Notes: generated from the letters alone by a model not told the origin. A DNA stretch of 64,000 bases from Hyphomicrobiales bacterium (GCA_900465675.1 UBJR01000013.1:166065-230064), one strand, 5' to 3'. Counted from the stretch's first letter, positions 1 through 9,694 are shown. Numbers and translations are program-made.

Positions 1-1698
1 GCATCGGCATGGCTGGCGCCCCGCGAACGGGGCGACGTCAGCGACAAAGCCGCCGAGCCGATGACCGACATGGTCAAGACGCTGTCGAAGATCACCGAAT
101 ACTGGATGTCCGATCCGCGCCGCACCTTCGAGGCGCAGACGCAGCTGATGAGCAGCTATTTCGGCGTCTGGATGCGCTCGATGCAGCGCATGCAGGGCGA
201 AGCCGCCGAACCAGAGCCCGAGCGCAAGGACAAACGGTTTTCCGATCAGGACTGGGAGAAGAACCCGTTCTTCGACTTCCTGCGGCAGGTCTATTTCATC
301 ACCGCCGACTGGGCCGAGAAGATGGTGACGCAGACCGAGGGTCTGGACGAGCACACCAAGCACAAGGCCGGTTTCTATATCAAGCAGATCACCGCGGCGC
401 TCTCGCCCAGCAATTTTGTCGCCACCAACCCGCAGCTCTACCGGGAAACCATCGCCAGCAGCGGCGAAAACCTGGTGCGCGGCATGAAGATGCTGGCCGA
501 GGATATCGTTGCCGGGCACGGCGACCTGAAGCTTCGCCAGACCGACATGACGAAATTCGCCGTCGGCCGGGATATGGCACTGACACCGGGCAAGGTGATC
601 GCCCAGAACGATATCTGCCAGATCATCCAGTACGAGGCGGCGACGGAAACGGTGCTGAAGCGCCCTCTCCTGATCTGCCCGCCCTGGATCAACAAGTTCT
701 ATATCCTCGACCTCAATCCGCAAAAGTCGTTCATCAAGTGGTGCGTCGATCAGGGCCAGACGGTGTTCGTGATCTCCTGGGTCAATCCCGATTCGCGCCA
801 TGCCGACAAGGACTGGACGGCCTATGCCCGCGAGGGCGTCGATTTCGCGCTTGAGACGATCGAGAAGGCCACGGGCGAAAAGGACGTCAACGCCGTCGGC
901 TATTGCGTCGGCGGGACGCTGCTGGCCGCAACGCTGGCGCTTCATGCCAAGGAAAAGAACAAGCGCATCCGCTCGGCGACGCTGTTCACCACGCAGGTGG
1001 ATTTCACCCATGCCGGCGACCTGAAGGTCTTCGTCGACGAAGAACAGCTGCAGGCGCTGGAAGCGCATATGCAATCGGTCGGCTACCTCGATGGGTCGAA
1101 GATGGCGACGGCATTCAACATGCTGCGCGCTTCGGAACTGATCTGGCCCTATTTCGTCAACAACTACCTGAAGGGCGAAATGCCGATGCCCTTCGACCTT
1201 TTGTTCTGGAATGCCGATTCGACGCGAATGGCGGCTGCCAATCACGCCTTCTATCTGCGCAACTGCTATCTCAAGAATGCCCTCACCGCCGATGAGATGA
1301 TCCTCGACGGCAAGACCGTGTCGCTGAAAGACGTGAAGATCCCGATCTACAATCTGGCGACCCGCGAGGATCACATCGCGCCGGCAAAGTCGGTCTTCCT
1401 CGGCAGCCAGTTCTTCGGCGGCAAGGTGGATTTCGTTGTCACCGGCTCAGGACATATCGCCGGCGTCGTCAATCCACCGGACAAGAAGAAGTATCAGTAT
1501 TGGACCGGCGGCCCAGCCAAGGGCGATTACGACACCTGGCTCAACAAGGCCGAGGAAAATCCAGGCTCCTGGTGGCCGCACTGGCAGGCGTGGATCGAGG
1601 CCAAGGACGGCAAGCGCGTGCCCGCCCGCAAGCCCGGCGGTGCATCGCTGAATGCGATCGAGGAAGCACCGGGCAGCTACGTGATGGAGCGGGCATAG
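1..1698 (+). CDS. phaC: Class I poly(3-hydroxyalkanoate) synthase, 5' end cut by window
   Basis: Polymerises (R)-3-hydroxyacyl-CoA into polyhydroxyalkanoate at the granule surface. The frame is open from base 1 and carries plausible coding sequence before the first in-window ATG (61), so the true start lies upstream; 565 codons are visible against roughly 590-640 in the family. A PhaC N-terminal domain is followed by an alpha/beta-hydrolase core with the lipase-like box GYCVGG (nucleophile Cys codon 904-906), the Asp of REDHIAP (1369-1371) and the His of GSGHIAG (1453-1455), so the catalytic triad is intact. No clear rho-independent terminator follows. The assignment to class I rests on length and motif style. 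Confidence 0.95.
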   Translation, partial: ASAWLAPRERGDVSDKAAEPMTDMVKTLSKITEYWMSDPRRTFEAQTQLMSSYFGVWMRSMQRMQGEAAEPEPERKDKRFSDQDWEKNPFFDFLRQVYFITADWAEKMVTQTEGLDEHTKHKAGFYIKQITAALSPSNFVATNPQLYRETIASSGENLVRGMKMLAEDIVAGHGDLKLRQTDMTKFAVGRDMALTPGKVIAQNDICQIIQYEAATETVLKRPLLICPPWINKFYILDLNPQKSFIKWCVDQGQTVFVISWVNPDSRHADKDWTAYAREGVDFALETIEKATGEKDVNAVGYCVGGTLLAATLALHAKEKNKRIRSATLFTTQVDFTHAGDLKVFVDEEQLQALEAHMQSVGYLDGSKMATAFNMLRASELIWPYFVNNYLKGEMPMPFDLLFWNADSTRMAAANHAFYLRNCYLKNALTADEMILDGKTVSLKDVKIPIYNLATREDHIAPAKSVFLGSQFFGGKVDFVVTGSGHIAGVVNPPDKKKYQYWTGGPAKGDYDTWLNKAEENPGSWWPHWQAWIEAKDGKRVPARKPGGASLNAIEEAPGSYVMERA

Positions 1699-1942
1699 GC
1701 CATATCTGCCTCCGAACAGTCGATCTTTAGCCCGATTTCGTCGCCAAAAGAACCGAACCAGAATCTTTTTTTGGGCGGTCCTTCATGCTTATAAAGAAAT
1801 TGGAAACCATAATCCCGCATAGTTCCAGGCAGTTGATTATGTGCGGGATGCCTCAATTAGGCCCTCTTGCTTCATTATCGGCTCCGGCGAAAGCGTCCTG
1901 CGTAAGCTGCCGGTAGAGTGACGCGTTTGGAAACCGAGTAAT

Positions 1943-3202
1943 ATGGCGTTTGCTGTCGAGACGTGTGAAAGCGTCAACCCTTTCGGCTGGGCGATTTTTG
2001 GCTCGGCAAAGCTCCTCCGGCTCGTTCCGGTCATCGCTGCCATCGGCCTTGGGGCCGCTGTATCGACATGGGCGCTCGCATCGGTCGCAACGATGCACTC
2101 GTCGGCCATGCCGGAACGCGAAGACAAGCGGCTGTTTGCGGACATTGCCATCGCACCGATGGCGCCCGTGCATCATAACGCGGCGGCTGCCCATACGCTC
2201 GTCCACATCGGCAAATTTTCCCGGCTGCCCGGCCAGATCACCGTGTCCGATCGCATGACGGCAGAAGTGCAGTCGAAATCCTCCAAGGACATGGTGGCGC
2301 TGATGCAGCGCCGGGGGCTCTCGGCGCTTGCCATGCGCAACAACGGCAGTGAAATTGCCTCGGCCCTGAAGCAGCAGGCGGAAACGATCGCAGGCGCTGC
2401 GGCATTTTCTGCCGTCACGGTTCCGGCCTCCCTCCCCGCGCCAGTCCAGGTAGCTACGGTCAAGGCGCCGCAACCGGCGCCGACCATGGCAGCTGCAGAA
2501 GCACTGCCGCAACAGAAGCCGGTAGCCGCCGCTGCACCGGCCGTCGAAACCGCCCTTGCCGAGAGCGTCGTGTCTGACGCACCGTTCGGCCTCGTTCTGT
2601 CGGAAAGCGGCGACGTGCCGCTGCCGATGGCACGCCCGAACCGGCCGAAGCCTGCTGCCGATGCACCGGTCGCCGCACTCGCCTATGCCAAGGTGGATCA
2701 GGACGACGATGACGGCGACATGCCGAAGATCGGCCGGACGGCGCTTGCCCCAGTCGCCCGCAACGGCATTGCGATCTACGACATTTCCGCCGGCACGGTG
2801 TACATGCCGAACGGCGAGCGCCTCGAAGCCCATTCCGGCCTTGGCGCAATGCGCGACAACCCGCGCTATGTCAGCCAGAAGATGCGCGGCCCGACGCCGC
2901 CGCACACCTATAATCTGCAGATGCGCGAAGCCCTGTTCCACGGCGTCGAGGCAATCCGCCTGCATCCCGTCGGCGGCCCAGGCGCCATTCATGACCGCGT
3001 CGGGCTGCTTGCCCACACCTACATGCTCGGCAAGCGCGGCGATTCCAACGGCTGTGTATCGTTCAGGGACTACAAGCGCTTCCTGGCCGCGTTCAAGCGT
3101 GGCGAAGTCAAACAGCTCGTCGTCGTGCCGAAATATACCGGCGGCTCGACGGGTTCCTCGCCCAAATCGACGCTGGCATCGCTCTTCTCCAAACAATCCT
3201 AA
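1943..3202 (+). CDS. Membrane-anchored DUF2778/Tlde1-like protein
   Basis: A 419-aa protein with one N-terminal hydrophobic segment (about residues 25-50), a long Ala/Pro/Val-rich linker (about 150-260) and a C-terminal domain (about 270-400) resembling DUF2778, the Tlde1 fold related to L,D-transpeptidases. The likely catalytic pair is His in GAIHDRVGL (about 349) and Cys in RGDSNGCVSFRDY (about 371). In the family, Tlde1 of Salmonella is a type VI effector acting on peptidoglycan tetrapeptides. Here the anchor and the core-gene neighbours (phaC, map) favour a periplasmic cell-wall enzyme of the host rather than a toxin, and no immunity gene is adjacent. The exact reaction is inferred. Confidence 0.75.
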   Translation: MAFAVETCESVNPFGWAIFGSAKLLRLVPVIAAIGLGAAVSTWALASVATMHSSAMPEREDKRLFADIAIAPMAPVHHNAAAAHTLVHIGKFSRLPGQITVSDRMTAEVQSKSSKDMVALMQRRGLSALAMRNNGSEIASALKQQAETIAGAAAFSAVTVPASLPAPVQVATVKAPQPAPTMAAAEALPQQKPVAAAAPAVETALAESVVSDAPFGLVLSESGDVPLPMARPNRPKPAADAPVAALAYAKVDQDDDDGDMPKIGRTALAPVARNGIAIYDISAGTVYMPNGERLEAHSGLGAMRDNPRYVSQKMRGPTPPHTYNLQMREALFHGVEAIRLHPVGGPGAIHDRVGLLAHTYMLGKRGDSNGCVSFRDYKRFLAAFKRGEVKQLVVVPKYTGGSTGSSPKSTLASLFSKQS

Positions 3203-3222
3203 GTCCAGTATCTGCATTTGAT

Positions 3223-3257
3223 CGATGAGGCGGCCCAGGCAGCTGGCCGCCTCATCG
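3223..3257 (+). terminator. Strong hairpin without T-tract after the DUF2778 gene
   Basis: A perfect 13-bp stem (3223-3235 with 3245-3257, arms beginning CGATGAGGCGGCC) and a 9-nt loop lie 20 bp after the stop codon. There is no T-run, so termination may be Rho-assisted or the hairpin may only protect the 3' end. Confidence 0.4.
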
Positions 3258-3360
3258 GCGCAATGCTGGCACAAATCGCGACAGGCCCATTGATCGGCAT
3301 GGACGAACCCGGCATAGCTGCATTATGTACGACAAGGACAATTTCCGCTAAGGCCCTGCA

Positions 3361-4197
3361 ATGGTGAATTATATCGAAGCCGCATCGGCGCCGCCGAAAA
3401 ATACCGGCGCAATCAGGCTCTATGGCCCCGAGGCTTTCGAGGGTATGCGCAAGGCGTGCCAGGTGACCGCCCGCTGTCTCGACGAGCTGGCGGCGATCGT
3501 CAAGCCGGGGCTTGCGACCGATGCGATCGACCGTTTCGTCTTCGAATTCGGCATGGACAATGGCGCCTATCCGGCGACACTGAACTATCGCGGCTACACG
3601 AAATCGACTTGCACCTCGATCAACCATGTCGTCTGCCACGGCATTCCAGATTCAAAGCCGCTGCGCGATGGCGACATCGTCAATATCGACGTCACCTATG
3701 TGGTCGACGGCTGGCACGGCGATTCGAGCCGCATGTATCCGGTCGGTCAGCTGAAGCGCGCGGCCGAACGGCTTCTCGAGGTCACCCATGAATCACTGAT
3801 GCGCGGAATTGGCGCCGTGCGTCCGGGCGCCCGCACCGGCGCGATCGGCGAAGCGATCCAGACCTATGCCGAGGCCGAACGCTGCTCCGTCGTGCGCGAT
3901 TTCTGCGGCCACGGCGTCGGCGGCCTGTTCCACGATTCGCCGAATATCCTGCATTACGGCCGCGCCAACGAAGGGCCGGAATTGCGGGAAGGCATGATCT
4001 TCACCATCGAGCCGATGATCAATCTCGGGCGTCCGCATGTGAAGGTTCTCGCCGACGGCTGGACGGCAGTCACCCGCGACCGCTCGCTCTCGGCACAATA
4101 CGAACACACCGTCGGCGTCACCGCCAGCGGATGCGAGATCTTCACGCTGTCGCCCGGTGGTCTCGACCGTCCGGGGCTCGCGCCGCTCAACGGGTGA
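3361..4197 (+). CDS. map: Type I methionine aminopeptidase
   Basis: Removes the initiator methionine from nascent proteins in the cytoplasm; a two-metal enzyme of the pita-bread fold. It is 278 aa, slightly longer than E. coli Map because of a short N-terminal extension. Visible metal-site motifs are NIDVTYVVDGWHGDSSRM (two Asp), GHGVGGLFHDSPN (His), GMIFTIEPM (Glu) and the terminal YEHTVGV (Glu), so all five ligands are present. radC starts 8 bp after its stop, suggesting co-transcription. Confidence 0.96.
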   Translation: MVNYIEAASAPPKNTGAIRLYGPEAFEGMRKACQVTARCLDELAAIVKPGLATDAIDRFVFEFGMDNGAYPATLNYRGYTKSTCTSINHVVCHGIPDSKPLRDGDIVNIDVTYVVDGWHGDSSRMYPVGQLKRAAERLLEVTHESLMRGIGAVRPGARTGAIGEAIQTYAEAERCSVVRDFCGHGVGGLFHDSPNILHYGRANEGPELREGMIFTIEPMINLGRPHVKVLADGWTAVTRDRSLSAQYEHTVGVTASGCEIFTLSPGGLDRPGLAPLNG

Positions 4198-4204
4198 AAC
4201 GAAG

Positions 4205-5032
4205 ATGGCGAAAGGCCCGGTTCTGACTTCCGATGACGAGCTGCCTTTCGACGATTTGCCTGTTGGCGAACCGGATATCGACGAGCGCCTTTTCTTTGCC
4301 GAGCAGCCCGCAAAACCCTCGATGGCGAAAGCGGCTTCAGCACCGCCTGCCCTTGGCGGAGAGCAACATTATCACGGCCACCGCGAGCGGCTACGAAACC
4401 GCTTCCGCGAAAATGGCGACGGGGCGCTGGCCGATTACGAAATCCTGGAGCTTCTGCTTTTCCGCCTGATCCCGCGGCGCGACACCAAGCCGATCGCCAA
4501 GGCCCTGCTCGACCGCTTCGGCACGCTCGCCGCCGTCTTCGGCGCGCCGGCCGGGCTGCTGCAGGAGGTCAAGGGCATCGGCGAGACGGTGGCACTGGAT
4601 CTCAAGCTGATCGCCGCGGTGGCGCAACGCACGCAGAAGAGCGAGTTGCGCAACAAGCAAGTGCTCGGTTCCTGGTCGTCGGTGATCCAGTATTGCCATG
4701 CGGCGATGGCGCACGAAACCCGTGAGCAGTTTCGCATTCTCTTCCTCGACAAACGCAACGCGCTGATCGCCGACGAGGTGCAGGGGCGCGGCACGGTCGA
4801 TCACACGCCTGTCTATCCGCGTGAAGTGGTGAAGCGCGCGCTGGAGCTTTCGGCAACCGCGCTGATCTTGGTTCACAACCATCCCTCCGGCGACCCGACG
4901 CCTTCGCGCGCCGATATCGACATGACGAAAATGATCATCGATACGGCAAAGCCGCTCGGCATAACAGTTCACGACCACATCATCATCGGCAAGGACGGCC
5001 ATGCCAGCCTTAAAGGCCTCAGGCTAATCTAG
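4205..5032 (+). CDS. radC: RadC-family JAMM/MPN+ protein
   Basis: A 275-aa RadC-like protein with an N-terminal helix-hairpin-helix region (about 60-130: ELLLFRLIPRRD, GIGETVALDLK) and a C-terminal JAMM metalloprotease-like domain bearing HNHPSGDPTPSRADID (about 223-238), the complete zinc-binding signature. Despite the name, a DNA-repair role is doubtful and the biological substrate is not established. I use the ATG at 4205 rather than the in-frame start at 4157, which would overlap map by 41 bp; the protein then begins MAKGPVLTSDDELPFDDL. Confidence 0.93.
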   Translation: MAKGPVLTSDDELPFDDLPVGEPDIDERLFFAEQPAKPSMAKAASAPPALGGEQHYHGHRERLRNRFRENGDGALADYEILELLLFRLIPRRDTKPIAKALLDRFGTLAAVFGAPAGLLQEVKGIGETVALDLKLIAAVAQRTQKSELRNKQVLGSWSSVIQYCHAAMAHETREQFRILFLDKRNALIADEVQGRGTVDHTPVYPREVVKRALELSATALILVHNHPSGDPTPSRADIDMTKMIIDTAKPLGITVHDHIIIGKDGHASLKGLRLI

Positions 5033-5125
5033 CTACAGTCACAGTTTCCTTCAGGTGTCTGTCAGCTTCGGCTCGCAAAGAGCGCATGCTGCTCTTCTCG
5101 CAGCGCGACCCGAGCTTGAGATTCG

Positions 5126-5716
5126 ATGACACTGAGATTTCCGCGCCTGACCATTTCCCCGATCGCCAAACGCATCCTCAGCCTCACCGGCATGCTCGTG
5201 CTGCTGATTGGCGGCTACTATGTCCATCTGTTGGCGACGAACAATTTCCACGCCGTCGTGCCCGGGGAAGTCTATCGTTCCTCGCAGCCTTCCGCCTCGG
5301 CGATCGCCCGGCTGGAAGGCAGCTACGGCATCAAAACGATCCTCAATCTAAGGGGCGAGAACGGCAGCAAGAGCTGGTACGACAGCGAGATCGCCCAATC
5401 GAATGCACTTGGGATCAAGCATATCGACTTCCGCATGAATTCCTCAAAGGAACTGACGCCTGAACAGGCTCTGCAGCTGATCGCCATCATGCGCGACGCG
5501 CCGAAGCCGCTCCTGATCCATTGCCAGGCAGGCGCAGATCGCACCGGGCTTGCCTCGGCGCTCTATCTCGCTGCCATCGCCGGCAAGAGTGAAAAGGTCG
5601 CGGAGGGCCAGCTGTCGCTACTTTACGGCCATATCCCCTACTCGTTTTCGCATGCTTTCCCGATGGATATTACCTTCGAGAAGATGGAACCCCTGCTTGG
5701 CTTCGGTAATTCTTGA
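5126..5716 (+). CDS. Membrane-anchored dual-specificity/tyrosine protein phosphatase
   Basis: A 196-aa protein with one N-terminal transmembrane segment (about 14-34) followed by a cysteine phosphatase domain. The P-loop HCQAGADRTGLAS (about 133-145) matches the HCxxGxxRT/S signature, and VYRSSQPS near residue 50 is typical of bacterial DSP/PTP-like proteins. The general-acid Asp cannot be assigned with certainty. The topology suggests a periplasmic catalytic domain. The substrate is unknown; inositol-phosphate or phosphoprotein substrates are both possible. It stands alone between radC and sthA. Confidence 0.85.
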   Translation: MTLRFPRLTISPIAKRILSLTGMLVLLIGGYYVHLLATNNFHAVVPGEVYRSSQPSASAIARLEGSYGIKTILNLRGENGSKSWYDSEIAQSNALGIKHIDFRMNSSKELTPEQALQLIAIMRDAPKPLLIHCQAGADRTGLASALYLAAIAGKSEKVAEGQLSLLYGHIPYSFSHAFPMDITFEKMEPLLGFGNS

Positions 5717-5816
5717 TACCAGCGCCTTAAACCATCTGTAACATTGACCAGCTACCGGTGAATGCGCGACATTTTGCGGCGCAATATTTGATTCCTCTTC
5801 CAGCCGGGGCTGAGCC

Positions 5817-7223
5817 ATGTTCCAGTACGATCTCGTTGTTGTGGGCAGCGGCCCCGCAGGCCGCCGTGGCGCCATTCAGGCAGCCAAGCTCGGCAAGAAG
5901 GTTCTGGTCATCGAACAGGGCAAGCGGGTGGGCGGCGTCTCCGTTCATACCGGCACGATCCCGTCCAAGACCTTGCGCGAAACGGCGCTCAATCTCTCCG
6001 GCTGGCGGGAACGCGGCTTTTACGGCCGGGCCTATCGCGTCAAGGACCAGATCAGCGCAGAGGACCTTCGCCGCCGCCTGCTGATCACCCTTGATCATGA
6101 AGTTGAAGTGCTGGAGCACCAGTTCGCCCGCAATCGCGTGCAGCATATGCGCGGCAAGGCGAGTTTCATCGACGCCGCGACGTTGCAGGTCGTCAAGGAT
6201 GATGGCGAGACGATCCAGGTTTCTGCCGCAAGCGTGCTGCTTGCCGTCGGCACCAAGCCGTTCCGGCCCGATTACATGCCCTTCGACGGCAAGGCAATCA
6301 TCGACAGCGACGAGCTGCTCGATATCGAGGAACTGCCGCGCTCGATGGTCGTCATCGGCGCCGGTGTCATCGGTATCGAATATGCGACGATCTTCAGCGC
6401 ACTCGACACCGCCGTGACCGTCATCGATCCGAAATCGACGATGCTCGACTTCATCGACAAGGAAATCATCGAGGACTTCACCTATCAGCTGCGTGACCGC
6501 AACATGAAACTGCTGCTCGGCCAGAAGGCCGACAAGGTGGAGAAGCTCGACAATGGCAAGGTGCAGCTGACACTCGACAATGGCCGCCACTTGGTCACCG
6601 ACATGGTGCTCTTTGCCGCCGGACGCATGGGCGCTACCGATACGCTCAACCTGCCGGCCATCGGCCTCGAAGCCGACAATCGCGGCCGCCTGAAGGTCAA
6701 TCCGGAAACCTTCCAGACCTCGGTACCGAACATCTATGCCGCCGGCGACGTCGTCGGCTTTCCGAGCCTTGCCTCGACCTCGATGGAACAGGGCCGCATC
6801 GCGGCACGCGTCGCCGTCGGTGCCGTTGCCAAGGAGCCGCCGAAATACTTCCCCTACGGCATCTATGCCGTCCCTGAAATCTCCACCTGCGGCCTGACTG
6901 AGGAAGAGATGAAGGAACGCGGCATTCCCTATGAATGCGGTATCGCCCGTTTCCGCGAGACCTCGCGCGGCCATATCATGGGCCTCGATACCGGCCTTTT
7001 GAAGCTGATCTTCTCGCTGAAGACGCGGCGCCTGCTCGGCGTCCATATCGTCGGCGAAGGCGCCACCGAGCTCGTTCATATCGGCCAGGCCGTGCTGAAC
7101 CTGAAGGGTACCGTCGAATATTTCGTCGAGAACACCTTCAACTATCCGACGCTTGCCGAGGCCTACAAGATTGCGGGCCTCGACGCCTGGAACCGCATGG
7201 GCGATATCAAGTCGGAGCTTTAG
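5817..7223 (+). CDS. sthA: Soluble pyridine nucleotide transhydrogenase
   Basis: Si-specific NAD(P)+ transhydrogenase, a 468-aa cytoplasmic flavoprotein that balances NADPH and NADH. It has the FAD-binding GSGPAGRRGAIQAAKLG at the N-terminus, the NAD(P)-binding VIGAGVIGIEYA near residue 180, the second FAD site (IYAAGDVVG) near 305 and the C-terminal dimerisation domain. The segment GGVSVHTGTIPSKTLRE lacks the redox cysteine pair of lipoamide dehydrogenase and glutathione reductase, which is what separates Sth from those paralogues. It is likely monocistronic. Confidence 0.94.
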   Translation: MFQYDLVVVGSGPAGRRGAIQAAKLGKKVLVIEQGKRVGGVSVHTGTIPSKTLRETALNLSGWRERGFYGRAYRVKDQISAEDLRRRLLITLDHEVEVLEHQFARNRVQHMRGKASFIDAATLQVVKDDGETIQVSAASVLLAVGTKPFRPDYMPFDGKAIIDSDELLDIEELPRSMVVIGAGVIGIEYATIFSALDTAVTVIDPKSTMLDFIDKEIIEDFTYQLRDRNMKLLLGQKADKVEKLDNGKVQLTLDNGRHLVTDMVLFAAGRMGATDTLNLPAIGLEADNRGRLKVNPETFQTSVPNIYAAGDVVGFPSLASTSMEQGRIAARVAVGAVAKEPPKYFPYGIYAVPEISTCGLTEEEMKERGIPYECGIARFRETSRGHIMGLDTGLLKLIFSLKTRRLLGVHIVGEGATELVHIGQAVLNLKGTVEYFVENTFNYPTLAEAYKIAGLDAWNRMGDIKSEL

Positions 7224-7245
7224 AGCGCTTCCCGGCTAAGCCGGC

Positions 7246-7773
7246 TCAGTTCGCCAGCAAACCATCTGGTTTCATCCAGTCGAGTTCGCCAAGCGCCGCC
7301 TGCAGGTGCTTGGCAACGGCGTGGTTACCTTCGCGAACGGCGATATCGTAGGCCGCGAGGCAGTATTTCACCAATGGCTTGGTCAGCATCGGCTCATCGG
7401 ACACCGGACAAATGATGCCGGCATAGAGCGACGGGATGCCCGCCTTGTCGCGGAAGCAGCGGCCAAAGACCATCACATAGCTGTAGCGACCGTCTGCCTG
7501 GCGCGTCCGGTAGCTCTGCTGCTCCGGCTCGCCTGTCGCGATCGATTCGTGGATGGCCGCAGCCACATTCGCGCGGTCTTCCGGATGAATGCGCTCGATA
7601 TAGATATCCAGCGGCAGGCCGTGCTCGGTCTTGACGTAATCAAGGCCGAAAAGCTCAGCAACCGCACCATCGGCATAGAGCAGGTTCGCCACGATATCCC
7701 AGGTGAAAAAGCCGGACTCTGCCGCCTGCCAATCGGCCTGTTCGGACTCAATGGCGCTGTTCTGGAAGGCCAA
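7246..7773 (-). CDS. PAS-domain protein
   Basis: A small PAS-fold protein (about 175 aa). GFFTWDIVANLLYADGAVAE through FGLDYVKTEHGLPLD, IERIHPEDRANV and GRYSYVMVFGRCFRD follow the PAS/PAC pattern, and no kinase, GGDEF or HTH domain is attached. The C-terminal 50 residues look helical. I prefer the TTG start at 7773 because an AGGGG ribosome site sits 6 nt before it; the longer ATG start at 7839 adds a tail without PAS features. Ligand and partner are unknown; it may serve as a separate sensory subunit. Confidence 0.75.
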   Translation of the reverse strand: MAFQNSAIESEQADWQAAESGFFTWDIVANLLYADGAVAELFGLDYVKTEHGLPLDIYIERIHPEDRANVAAAIHESIATGEPEQQSYRTRQADGRYSYVMVFGRCFRDKAGIPSLYAGIICPVSDEPMLTKPLVKYCLAAYDIAVREGNHAVAKHLQAALGELDWMKPDGLLAN

Positions 7774-7896
7774 GATTTTCCCCTTTGCACATCGTCGCAA
7801 TCCAGAAGTGTAAAGGATCAGATTCACACTGCAAGGCACTGATTAGCAAATATGAAACTTCTTCACAGCCTCGGAGTCAGGACGCTCGATGACAAA

Positions 7897-7930
7897 CGAA
7901 AAGGCCCCGCCGCAAGCGGCGAGGCCTTCG
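7897..7930 (-). terminator. Rho-independent terminator of tig
   Basis: On the minus strand, AAGGCC and GCCGC arms fold around a 4-nt loop to give a GC-rich stem followed by TTTTCGTTTG. It sits about 25 bp past the trigger factor stop. Confidence 0.8.
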
Positions 7931-7953
7931 AAAATCCATAAGGGATCAGCCGA

Positions 7954-9432
7954 TTATTCAGCGTCGCCTTCGGAAGCCTTCTTCTTCGGAGCAGCCTTCT
8001 TCTTCGGAGCGGCTTCTTCGCCTTCGGAAGCTTCAGCCTTGGCAGCTGCCTTCTTCTTCGGGGCGGCCTTCTTGGCGTCCTTGTCGGAGCCTTCGCCTTC
8101 TTCGTCGGCGAGCAGCTCTTCCTTGGTGACCTTCTTGTCAGTGACGTCGATTTCGGTCAGCAGATGGTCGATGACCTTCTCTTCGAAGATCGGAGCGCGG
8201 ATCGAAGCGGCTGCACCCGGCTGGCTGCGGAAGAACTCGAGGATCTGCTTTTCCTGGCCCGGATACTGGCGCAGCTGTTCGTAGATCGCACGCTGCATTT
8301 CGTCTTCGGATACTTCGACGCCGGCCTTTTCGCCGATTTCGGAGAGAACGAGGCCGAGGCGGACGCGGCGTTCAGCGAGCGTCTTGTACTCTTCCTGCGC
8401 CTTGTCTTCGGTCGTGCCTTCGTCTTCGAACGAGCGGCCCGACTGTGCGAGGTCGTTGTTCACCTGGCTCCAGATGCCGTTGTACTCAGCGTCAACAAGC
8501 GACTTCGGCGTATCGAACTTGTACATCTCGTCGAGCTGGTCGAGGATCTGACGCTTGACCTTCTGGCGGGTCAGCGAGCCGTACTGCGATTCGATCTGGC
8601 CGCGGACGATTTCGCGCAGGCGGTCAGCCGATTCGAGGCCGAGCTTCTTGGCCAGTTCGTCGTTGATTTCGGTTTCGCCCGGAGCGGCAACGTCCTTGAC
8701 GGTGACGTCGAAGGTGGCTTCAGCGCCAGCGAGGTTCTTGGCCGGATAATCGGCCGGGAACGTCACGGTGATGGTCTTTTCGTCGCCAGCCTTGGTGCCG
8801 ACGAGCTGTTCTTCGAAGCCCGGGATGAAACGGCCGGAGCCGAGAACCAGTTCGGCGCCCTGATCGGTGCCGCCGTCGAAGGCAACGCCGTCGACCTTGC
8901 CGACGTAGTCCATGGTGATGCGGTCGCCGTCAGCAGCCTTGCCCTTCTTGGTTTCGTAAGAGCGGGCGCTCTCGGCAACCTTCAGGACCTGTTCGTTGAC
9001 TTCGTCGTCGGAGATATCGACGACTTCGCGGGTGATCTTGATGCCCTTGGTGGACTTCAGTTCGATCGGTGGCAGGACTTCGTAGGACAGCGTGAATTCG
9101 AAGTCCTTCTCAGCGGCGAGGATCTTCTCGGCTTCGTCCTTGTCCTCGGTCATGGCGATTTCCGGCTGGGTAGCCGACTTTTCGCCACGGCTGGAAAGGA
9201 TCTGGGTCGGCTGTTCGCGGACGATCTCGTTGACGAGGTCGGCCATGATCGACTTGCCGTAGACCTTCTTGAGGTGAGCAGGCGGTACCTTGCCCGGACG
9301 GAAGCCGTTGATACGGACCTTGTCCTTTACGTCGGCAAGACGCTCGTTCAGCTTGCTTTCCATGTCCTTGGCCGGGATAACGACCTTGATTTCGCGCTTC
9401 AGCCCTTCAGCGAGCGTTTCGATAACCTGCAT
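7954..9432 (-). CDS. tig: Trigger factor, with Lys/Ala-rich C-terminal tail
   Basis: Ribosome-associated chaperone and peptidyl-prolyl isomerase. It has an N-terminal ribosome-binding domain (the loop GFRPGKVPPAHLKKVYG near residue 45), an FKBP-type PPIase domain (about 150-245, with FIPGFEEQLVGTKAGDE) and a C-terminal chaperone domain. At 492 aa it is about 60 residues longer than E. coli Tig (432). The extra length is a low-complexity tail of repeated AAPKKKA units with Glu-rich spacers. It reads away from the tRNA-Leu gene and has its own terminator. Confidence 0.97.
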   Translation of the reverse strand: MQVIETLAEGLKREIKVVIPAKDMESKLNERLADVKDKVRINGFRPGKVPPAHLKKVYGKSIMADLVNEIVREQPTQILSSRGEKSATQPEIAMTEDKDEAEKILAAEKDFEFTLSYEVLPPIELKSTKGIKITREVVDISDDEVNEQVLKVAESARSYETKKGKAADGDRITMDYVGKVDGVAFDGGTDQGAELVLGSGRFIPGFEEQLVGTKAGDEKTITVTFPADYPAKNLAGAEATFDVTVKDVAAPGETEINDELAKKLGLESADRLREIVRGQIESQYGSLTRQKVKRQILDQLDEMYKFDTPKSLVDAEYNGIWSQVNNDLAQSGRSFEDEGTTEDKAQEEYKTLAERRVRLGLVLSEIGEKAGVEVSEDEMQRAIYEQLRQYPGQEKQILEFFRSQPGAAASIRAPIFEEKVIDHLLTEIDVTDKKVTKEELLADEEGEGSDKDAKKAAPKKKAAAKAEASEGEEAAPKKKAAPKKKASEGDAE

Positions 9433-9609
9433 GTCTTCCTACCTTCATTTCGTTGGCGGCCGTGCCCAGACGCCTTCGTTTCGATGAGCACGACGCCGGA
9501 CAATTTGGCCGCGCGTGGCTTTGTTCTTCAAATTCCAATACATCCCGCCGTTAAGGGGGACGGCGCCATCCTGCCGGGTAATCGGGATATCCCGCCTGCA
9601 AGCCAGCTT

Positions 9610-9694
<85 letters not shown>

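Noticed and set aside
1853..3274. 473-codon open frame antisense to the DUF2778 gene
   Set aside because: Arg/His/Gly-rich shadow; the plus-strand frame has the domain motifs.
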